In this document: in pieces, positions 60,501-64,000 of the stretch | Numbering within the stretch: position 1 is the stretch's first letter | Layout: each line of letters begins with the position of its first letter | Source: Erodium maritimum | Taxonomy: Eukaryota > Streptophyta > Magnoliopsida > Geraniales > Geraniaceae | Length of the DNA stretch: 64,000 bases | Reading direction: 5' to 3' | NCBI GenBank assembly: GCA_963921825.1 | Contig: OY997592.1 | Span: forward strand, 17,921,432 to 17,985,431 | The notes under the pieces: model-generated | Database searches by the model: none | Told to the model about the DNA's origin: nothing | What the model saw: the letters and a program-made list of their open reading frames with translations, nothing else | Made by a program: the position numbers and the translations under genes

Positions 60501-61284
60501 GCATCACTGCGCTAAAAAACAGAAGATGTATTATGACAGGAACAATAAAGAAAAATCCTTTCCGATTCTCAGCCCGGTTCATATGGAATTTTAAACAGAA
60601 CCAAAGAGTTAAAACGATAAGAACCCATATAAAATCCTTCCTCCACCTCTGCCCTCTGCCCCATGGTTCATCTATCCATAGAGTTGCATTGTTAATAGGA
60701 AGAAAATCAACGAAGCAAAGAGAAGCAATTAAGGAACCTTACTTTGTCCATAAAAACTAGTAAGTGAAAGCATTACTAAGAAATAGAATAATAATGCACT
60801 GTATCTAAGAATTGAAAGTATCCAAGAAATCAACTTCCTCTAATTTCCTGTAACTTATGAGCTCTGAACTTGTACTGAACCTTTATTAAATTAGCAATAA
60901 ATAGTGGAATGCAGGGCAAGGCAAGCAAAACACCAAGAACCAAGTAACAAAAAATACATAAAATCAAGCTAATCCCTGTTAAAAATGTCTCAATGCACAA
61001 ATATCAAGTTCAAAACTAAGCACCCAAAACATCACATTGCAGATAATTTTACTAAATAACATGCAATCAATCAAAGGTGAAGATACAACCAAAAAACGAC
61101 AGGTAGCTCCAGAATTCAGAATTGCATATACATTGTTCGTAAACCCACAGAAATGCCCCAAAAGAAAAGAATTGAGGCCGGAAACAGAAAAATGAAAGAT
61201 TGAAAACACACCGTAGACCCTCTCAGAGATTTCGAGAACCCGATCTGGCGGCTTCCGGTAGAAGAATCGCCTGAACAGCGCCAT
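42364..61284 (-). CDS. FH20-like: Type II formin with PTEN-like domain, giant FH1 and FH2 (17 coding exons)
   Basis: Encodes an actin-nucleating formin of about 1,836 residues. FH2 nucleates and caps actin filaments, FH1 binds profilin-actin, and the PTEN-like domain in plant type II formins binds membrane phosphoinositides. Exons by minus-strand order: 61284-61212, 60210-59507, 59426-59205, 59128-55737, 55576-55465, 54229-54158, 52895-52797, 52641-52600, 52127-52047, 51925-51875, 51790-51709, 48220-48126, 44399-44328, 44248-44132, 43339-43271, 43179-43113, 42524-42364. Every border fits GT-AG and the joined frame has no stop. The N-terminal wording is close to Arabidopsis FH20/FH18, so the symbol is approximate. 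The two longest introns carry nested transposons. The gene looks functional. Confidence 0.95.
43113..43179 (-). CDS. FH20-like: Formin exon 16 (FH2)
   Basis: 67 bp, residues 1762-1783: GKNADALAQYFNEDPARCPF, then EQ. GKNADALAQYFGEDP is a hallmark of late FH2 in plants. Confidence 0.93.
43271..43339 (-). CDS. FH20-like: Formin exon 15 (FH2)
   Basis: 69 bp, residues 1739-1761: TLQEFLEDSEAEVASVTSLY, then SVV. Confidence 0.92.
44132..44248 (-). CDS. FH20-like: Formin exon 14 (FH2)
   Basis: 117 bp, residues 1700-1738: IQLKVLAEEMQAITKGLEKV, then KQELAASGQDGPVSEVFCK. Coiled-coil-prone helix of late FH2. The next intron (43340-44131) holds nothing recognised. Confidence 0.92.
44328..44399 (-). CDS. 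FH20-like: Formin exon 13 (FH2)
   Basis: 72 bp, residues 1676-1699: VLADKSPFLLDFHKDLVSLE, then IATK. Confidence 0.92.
45408..47454. mobile_element. MULE-like MITE in formin intron 12, split by an LTR element
   Basis: Ends are gggtaattgtccaaaactac and its near complement ending ggacaattatcctg. A 9-bp TSD, tgataaaag, lies at 45399-45407 and 47455-47463. Without the nested LTR element it is about 690 bp and closely related to the copy at 50592-51400. No ORF of its own. Confidence 0.85.
45595..46947 (-). mobile_element. Small non-autonomous LTR retrotransposon, minus strand
   Basis: Two LTRs of about 400 bp, 45595-45995 and 46548-46947, start tgttatg and end cataaca. On the minus strand a primer site tggtatcagagc (initiator-Met tRNA type) follows one LTR, and a purine tract cgaggggggagtga precedes the other. 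The short internal part has a gag-like fragment and no pol, so it is a non-autonomous fossil. The LTRs differ at about 18 positions by eye, suggesting insertion within the last few million years. It is nested in the MITE at 45408-47454. A clear 5-bp TSD is not seen. Confidence 0.88.
48042..48137 (-). repeat. 48-bp tandem duplication across the exon 12 splice donor
   Basis: Two 48-bp units (48042-48089 and 48090-48137, plus strand) differ at only three positions or so. Each contains the last bases of exon 12 (TATCTTTGCAAG on the minus strand) and the intron start gtagtcta. Confidence 0.88.
48126..48220 (-). CDS. FH20-like: Formin exon 12 (FH2)
   Basis: 95 bp, residues 1644-1675, completing GFKMDSLLKLADTRAS and SKMTLMHYLCK. 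Its donor lies in a 48-bp tandem duplication, so a second donor 48 bp downstream is possible. Confidence 0.92.
48852..49798 (-). mobile_element. TRIM-like LTR element in formin intron 11, minus strand
   Basis: LTRs at 48852-48984 and 49633-49798 share tctagagta, gattcttgtttttt and ttaactctat. A perfect 5-bp TSD, gttat, lies at 48847-48851 and 49799-49803. The primer site, reversed, is gctctgatacca next to the right LTR (initiator-Met tRNA type). The LTRs are quite diverged, so it is older than the element at 45595. It has no coding capacity. Confidence 0.85.
50281..50576 (+). mobile_element. Very small TRIM, 296 bp, in formin intron 11
   Basis: Two direct repeats of 104 bp (50281-50384 and 50473-50576) share cagaagaa.gtggatt, accca.ta.cttgag and ggatc..gcttta. 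A primer site tggtattagagc follows the first, and a purine stretch gtgaggga precedes the second. Only 88 bp lie between them. No TSD found; a fossil. Confidence 0.7.
50592..51400. mobile_element. MULE-like MITE in formin intron 11, 809 bp
   Basis: Ends gggatgattgtccaaaacta and its near complement ending ggacaattatccc. The 9-bp flanks ttgaattca (50583-50591) and ttgaactaa (51401-51409) agree at seven positions. Same family as 45408-47454. It starts only 15 bp after the TRIM. Confidence 0.85.
51709..51790 (-). CDS. FH20-like: Formin exon 11 (FH2, core motif)
   Basis: 82 bp, residues 1617-1643. Contains LGNTINQGTARG, the conserved FH2 core continued in exon 12 as AAVGFKMDSLLKL. The next intron (48221-51708) is 3.5 kb and more than half transposon. 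Confidence 0.92.
51875..51925 (-). CDS. FH20-like: Formin exon 10 (FH2)
   Basis: 51 bp, residues 1600-1616: IVEFKKSLDTVNSACQE. Confidence 0.9.
52047..52127 (-). CDS. FH20-like: Formin exon 9 (FH2)
   Basis: 81 bp, residues 1573-1599: FFLELMKVPRVESKLMVFAF, then KIQFGVQ. Confidence 0.92.
52600..52641 (-). CDS. FH20-like: Formin exon 8 (FH2)
   Basis: 42 bp, residues 1559-1572: NYTGNKETLGKCEQ. Too short to find without its neighbours, but the phase and both splice sites fit. Confidence 0.9.
52797..52895 (-). CDS. FH20-like: Formin exon 7 (FH2)
   Basis: 99 bp, residues 1526-1558: AAVLAMDDSVLDVDQVENLI, then KFCPTKEEMELLK. Confidence 0.92.
53874..53965 (-). mobile_element. tRNA-derived SINE, minus strand
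   Basis: On the minus strand, an A-box-like CCCAAGTGGTCAAGTGCTTG (53941-53960) is followed by a B-box GGGTTCAAG (53910-53918), then a short non-tRNA part and an A-rich tail. The flanks share aagcttt (53867-53873 and 53966-53972). It cannot fold as a full tRNA, so it is not a tRNA gene. Confidence 0.65.
54158..54229 (-). CDS. FH20-like: Formin exon 6 (FH2)
   Basis: 72 bp, residues 1502-1525: VDLRRANNTEIMLTKVKM then PLPDMM, a conserved FH2 block. The next intron holds a SINE at 53874-53965. Confidence 0.92.
55465..55576 (-). CDS. FH20-like: Formin exon 5 (FH2)
   Basis: 112 bp, residues 1464-1501. Reads AQEFDVSELEKLFSATVPKP then a Lys/Ala-rich linker ending TVHL. The next intron (54230-55464) holds nothing recognised. 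Confidence 0.92.
55737..59128 (-). CDS. FH20-like: Formin exon 4: acidic linker, FH1 and start of FH2
   Basis: 3,392 bp, residues 334-1463, an unusually large exon. It opens VLFLDADAVVPVPTP and SPDEFFEVEEIFGNLV. An acidic, Asp/Lys/Val-rich linker follows (about residues 355-560), then a 62-residue tandem duplication, then roughly 800 residues of Pro-rich FH1 with P-runs up to about 12. Short degenerate repeats such as LPPLPPLYRVSPSSSM fill the middle. FH2 starts at about residue 1436 with LKPLHWSKVTRALQGSLWEE. The opposite strand therefore shows long Gly-rich frames, which are shadows. Confidence 0.93.
57950..58321 (-). repeat. 186-bp in-frame tandem duplication in formin exon 4
   Basis: Two copies offset by exactly 186 bp encode near-identical 62-residue blocks. 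Each contains DKVHHVKPSHSAPQLA and, near the end, RQVWASPPLA. They differ at about a dozen residues, so the duplication is not very recent. Confidence 0.88.
59205..59426 (-). CDS. FH20-like: Formin exon 3: C2-like half of the PTEN module
   Basis: 222 bp, residues 260-333, from AECMLVKLDVHCHVQGDVVL to DRFPKEFRAE. This is the C2-like part after the phosphatase fold, including FHTAFVRSNIL. Confidence 0.93.
59507..60210 (-). CDS. FH20-like: Formin exon 2: PTEN-like phosphatase domain
   Basis: 704 bp, residues 25-259. Begins VFDCCFSSEVLEEDEYKVYF. The phosphatase loop reads HCEKGGWP at residues 126-133: the Cys of HCX5R is kept but the Arg is Pro, so catalysis is unlikely, as in other plant formins of this type. 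The domain most likely serves in lipid binding. Confidence 0.94.
61212..61284 (-). CDS. FH20-like: Formin exon 1
   Basis: 73 bp, residues 1-24 (MALFRRFFYRKPPDRVLEIS onward). The start is fixed by the conserved MALFRRFFYRKPP of plant type II formins. Donor is g|gtgtgt. The following intron (60211-61211) holds nothing recognised. Confidence 0.93.
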
Positions 61285-61912
61285 CAGGTGGCGCTGTTTC
61301 TACCCCGATCGGGTCCAAACCTCTAAAACGAAAATGGAGCCATAAGACCTAGGAATCGACCCCAGAGAAGGGAACCCAAAAGTGAGGATAGATCTCGTCG
61401 CGTTCGAAATCAATGGCAGCTGAAACGGAGTCCCCAAAACGACCAACCCGAGAATGTGAGGCCCAATTGCAGCGAAATTCCAACGGCAAATAGAAACACT
61501 CCGGCGAGAGGAGGCAGAGAGAATCTAGGGAAGAAAAGTGGAAGTGACAGTGGGAAATCAGGGAGGGAAATCGGAATTGGAATTACAGAATCAGGAGAAA
61601 TGGAGAAGGGGATTGAATTGAATTCTGGGGAAAGAGAAGAAGCTCAAGTGGAGAGTGTGGATAGAGAGCGACTATGACAGAGCCTTTTGTTTTTCTTCGT
61701 TTCTTTTTCTTCTTTTTCCTTCCCCATCTCTGCAACTTCCGGTTCCGAACAAACAAACTGACCCACTTTTCATTTCCATACCTTTACGACGTTAACCCAC
61801 GATTCTATTTTCTCTTATTTTATTAAAAGCCCTTGCTTGCTTGGATTCGGTATTATTTTATTTTTAACATTCTCGATTGAATTAGATTGTGATGGTCCAA
61901 CACCGAGTATTT
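61285..61912 (-). promoter_or_regulatory. 5' UTR and probable promoter region of the formin gene
   Basis: On the minus strand the 450 bases before the ATG are pyrimidine-rich, typical of a plant leader. No certain TATA box or start site. The region is cut short by the hAT-like element at 61921, so distal promoter sequence may lie beyond the insertion. Confidence 0.4.
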
Positions 61913-61920
61913 TGAACAAT

Positions 61921-63191
61921 TAGGGATGGCAAAACGCCTCACTCCTCACGAGGATTCCCGTCCCCACCCCGCACGGGACGCATTTGGGACGGGGATTTTT
62001 TAAACGGAACGGGATACGGGGAATTAAATGGGGATTTTGACGGGGACGGGGTAAGCAGTCCCCATCCCGCGGGGAACCCCGTCCCGCGTCCCGCACTATT
62101 AGTTTTAAAATAAATTTTTAATAATATACACATAACTCATTTGTTTTTGGTTTTTTGTTAAAGATTTGACTTCTATGCATGTAAAAAAGTTTGATGGACA
62201 CACAATTCTTGTTTTTACATTTGATATTTTCTTATTTATATTTTATATCTAAAATATAGAAAATTTAGTTGGAATATGTCAAATAGTGATTGTTGCTTAT
62301 TTCACCAATTTGAATATGTTATTTGTTTACAGATTGCACGGAGTCCCATGATGAATGAAGTTACTTCAAGTTCAACGTGCTGATTCTATTTAGGGATAAT
62401 TCCATTTTAGTACCCTAAAACTTTCGGATTTCGTTTTTAGTACCCTAAATGTTTTTTGTGCCACTTCAGTGCCCTAAATCTTTGTTTATTCCAGTTTAGT
62501 ACCCAACGTCTAATTTTTTATTTATAAAAAATTATTTTTATTTTTCAAAAATTCAATTTATTTAAACTACCGAAGTGTAGTTTTGGTATTATTATAAAAG
62601 ATAGAGTTATGTGCAAGGCACATGACTTTTTTCCATCCAAAAATGGATGGAAAATCAGACATTGGGTACTAAACTGGAATAAACAAAAATTTAGGGTAGT
62701 GAAGTGGCACAAAAAAACATTTAGGGTACTAAAAACGAAATCAGAAAGTTTTAGGGTACTAAAATGGAAATACCCCTTCTATTTATATCATTATGAAGTC
62801 AAGTTGGGAACTTTAAGTTATGTTATAAGATATTTTGTTAAGACACTTTTGTATTATGGGTAAACTATTATGAGACATGAATGTCATCGTCATGATGATT
62901 ATTTTATATGTATGTTGTTTTAAATTATGGGTTGACTATGATTGTTATTTCAAACTATGGATTGAGAGTTGTCATTTAAAATGTGCATTTTTCGGGTAAT
63001 CAGGATGAGGTAGGAACGGAGTAGGGAATAAAATCCCCTGCGGGACGAGAATGAGACGGGGAATAAAATCCCCGTTCCCCGCGGAGTCCCCGCGAGACGG
63101 GGTCAACACGGGGATGGGGACAGTAGCGGGAACGCGGGACGGGGACGGGGACTGGGGTCCCCGCCCCATCCCCGCCTCATTGCCATCCCTA
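61921..63191. mobile_element. hAT-like element with GC-rich ends, 1.27 kb
   Basis: Terminal inverted repeats tagggatggcaa and ttgccatcccta. Flanks share gaacaa (61914-61919 and 63192-63197), a partial 8-bp TSD. The first 170 and last 170 bases are rich in cggggacggg and its complement and can pair. The centre is AT-rich with no transposase. It carries the MITE at 62393-62776. Confidence 0.82.
62393..62776. mobile_element. MULE-like MITE nested in the hAT-like element, 384 bp
   Basis: Ends gggataattccattttagta and the near complement ending tacccc. Perfect 9-bp TSD, ttctattta, at 62384-62392 and 62777-62785. The arm near 62607 holds atgtgcaaggcacatg, close to the palindrome in the MITE at 26375-27273. 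Confidence 0.92.
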
Positions 63192-63309
63192 GAACAACCC
63201 TTTGGTTCAGAAGAGGTCAAATTATTATTATTATTTTTTACTTGCAACCAAATAAGAGAAATCTGGTACAAATCATGTCTTAAACTAAGAACTGTGAGAA
63301 CCAATCTAA

Positions 63310-64000
63310 GAGCATCTCCAATGGTTAGACACTAAGTAGTGTCAAAGAGCACTGTCAGGGAGTGCTTTTTGGCTTCCTGACACTGCTCCTACAATGATCT
63401 GACACTGCTAGTGTCAGGAGCCATGTCAACACAGTTTCACTAATTAAAAAAGAACCCCAAATTTAATTACTACTTTTATTTAAACCCACAAACACATTAC
63501 ATAATATTTAAAACCTAGTGCATATTCGATAATTTAAAACACAATAATTTAAAATAAGATAGTTAACCTAATTCCTAATGGTGTGAATGTGTAAACGCCA
63601 CTTCGCATCGTCTTTGAGCATCTCCCACACATGACGTTTTGTCCACTGCCCGTGTTGGACTTCATAATCATCCACGGCCGCGGCATAGATTTCGGCATCG
63701 GTTGCGCCTTTTCTAGGCTCGTTCAATTTCTTCCGGTAAATAGCATCAAACCACTTGCACTTCTTGCTCATTTTTTGGAAGTGATCCTTCATTTGCTTCT
63801 CCGTCCGTTGAAACCACTCCTCATTCCCGGTTTTAATGAAAGCAAGGTATAGCTGATGCCAATACTTGCCCCCGTTCTCGTAAAAGGTGAGCCAATTCAC
63901 CACCAAATGCATCTTCTCCTCTGGGGACCAAAGAGGCCCGGTTGCCCAATTAGAAGATGATCCCGACATATCGACTTGAGAGAATTGGAGAGAGTTTAAG
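63310..64000. mobile_element. PIF/Harbinger-like element, left end, running off the window
   Basis: Starts gagcatctccaatgg, the typical PIF/Harbinger and Tourist terminus, directly after TAA (63307-63309), the expected 3-bp TSD. It contains a minus-strand Myb-like ORF. The other end and any transposase lie beyond 64000. Confidence 0.7.
63568..63969 (-). CDS. Myb/SANT-like protein of a PIF/Harbinger-type element
   Basis: 133 codons from ATG 63969. Residues 14-75 are a Myb/SANT-like domain with tryptophans spaced as in the second ORF of PIF/Harbinger elements (WSPEEKMHLVVNW, KYWHQLYLAF, QMKDHFQKMSKKCKWF). The end (RHVWEMLKDDAKWRL) matches the start of the C-terminal domain seen in plant proteins often labelled NAM-associated or GST T3-like. 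It stops soon after, so it is shorter than usual. In the family this protein helps the transposase bind the element ends. A domesticated host copy cannot be excluded. Confidence 0.7.
   Translation of the reverse strand: MSGSSSNWATGPLWSPEEKMHLVVNWLTFYENGGKYWHQLYLAFIKTGNEEWFQRTEKQMKDHFQKMSKKCKWFDAIYRKKLNEPRKGATDAEIYAAAVDDYEVQHGQWTKRHVWEMLKDDAKWRLHIHTIRN

Overview
The window is nuclear DNA of a flowering plant, most likely a eudicot. It has GT-AG introns in a plant-type formin, low GC between genes, dense plant-style LINEs, small LTR elements primed by initiator-Met tRNA, and many MITEs. There are no bacterial or organellar genes. I can support two ordinary host genes: an intronless multi-pass membrane protein (37005-38006, +), and a 17-exon type II formin (CDS 42364-61284, -) with a PTEN-like N-terminus, a giant proline-rich FH1 exon and an FH2 domain. 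Joined by eye, the formin exons give an open frame of 1,836 codons with GT-AG borders throughout.

Layout. 1-1152: AT-rich flank. 1165-8473: nearly whole 7.3-kb LINE (LINE-A) with a perfect 12-bp target-site duplication (TSD). 9553-18280: second, older LINE (LINE-B), split in its RT domain by a 3.1-kb solo-LTR-like insertion (13016-16116) carrying two tandem arrays. 18490-21920: split fragment of a third LINE, containing a 1.9-kb ORF1-only retroposon (19426-21309). 21925-36000: graveyard of retroposon pieces and DNA-transposon derivatives, including two more ORF1-only elements (23394-26185 with a nested hAT; 31610-33647 on the minus strand), a short non-coding retroposon (30532-31593), a snapback MULE-like MITE (26375-27273) and another foldback element (27740-28450). 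37005-38006: membrane-protein gene. 38851-41694: 5'-truncated LINEs and a MITE. 42364-61284: the formin, whose large introns hold two related MITEs, three small LTR elements (one nested in a MITE) and a tRNA-derived SINE. 61921-63191: hAT-like element with a nested MITE, just upstream of the formin. 63310-end: start of a PIF/Harbinger-like element with a Myb-like ORF.

Main point. Beside two full-architecture LINEs, the window holds at least three TSD-bounded retroposons of about 1.9-2.0 kb that keep a LINE ORF1 (RRM type, or CCHC-knuckle type) joined directly to a short 3' UTR and A-tail, with no trace of ORF2. They resemble the ORF1-only half-L1 (HAL1) elements of mammals, and are the best candidate here for an undescribed class. 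Several LINE 3' ends also carry a short hairpin of different sequence but similar position. All TSDs, exon borders and repeat limits were read by eye.
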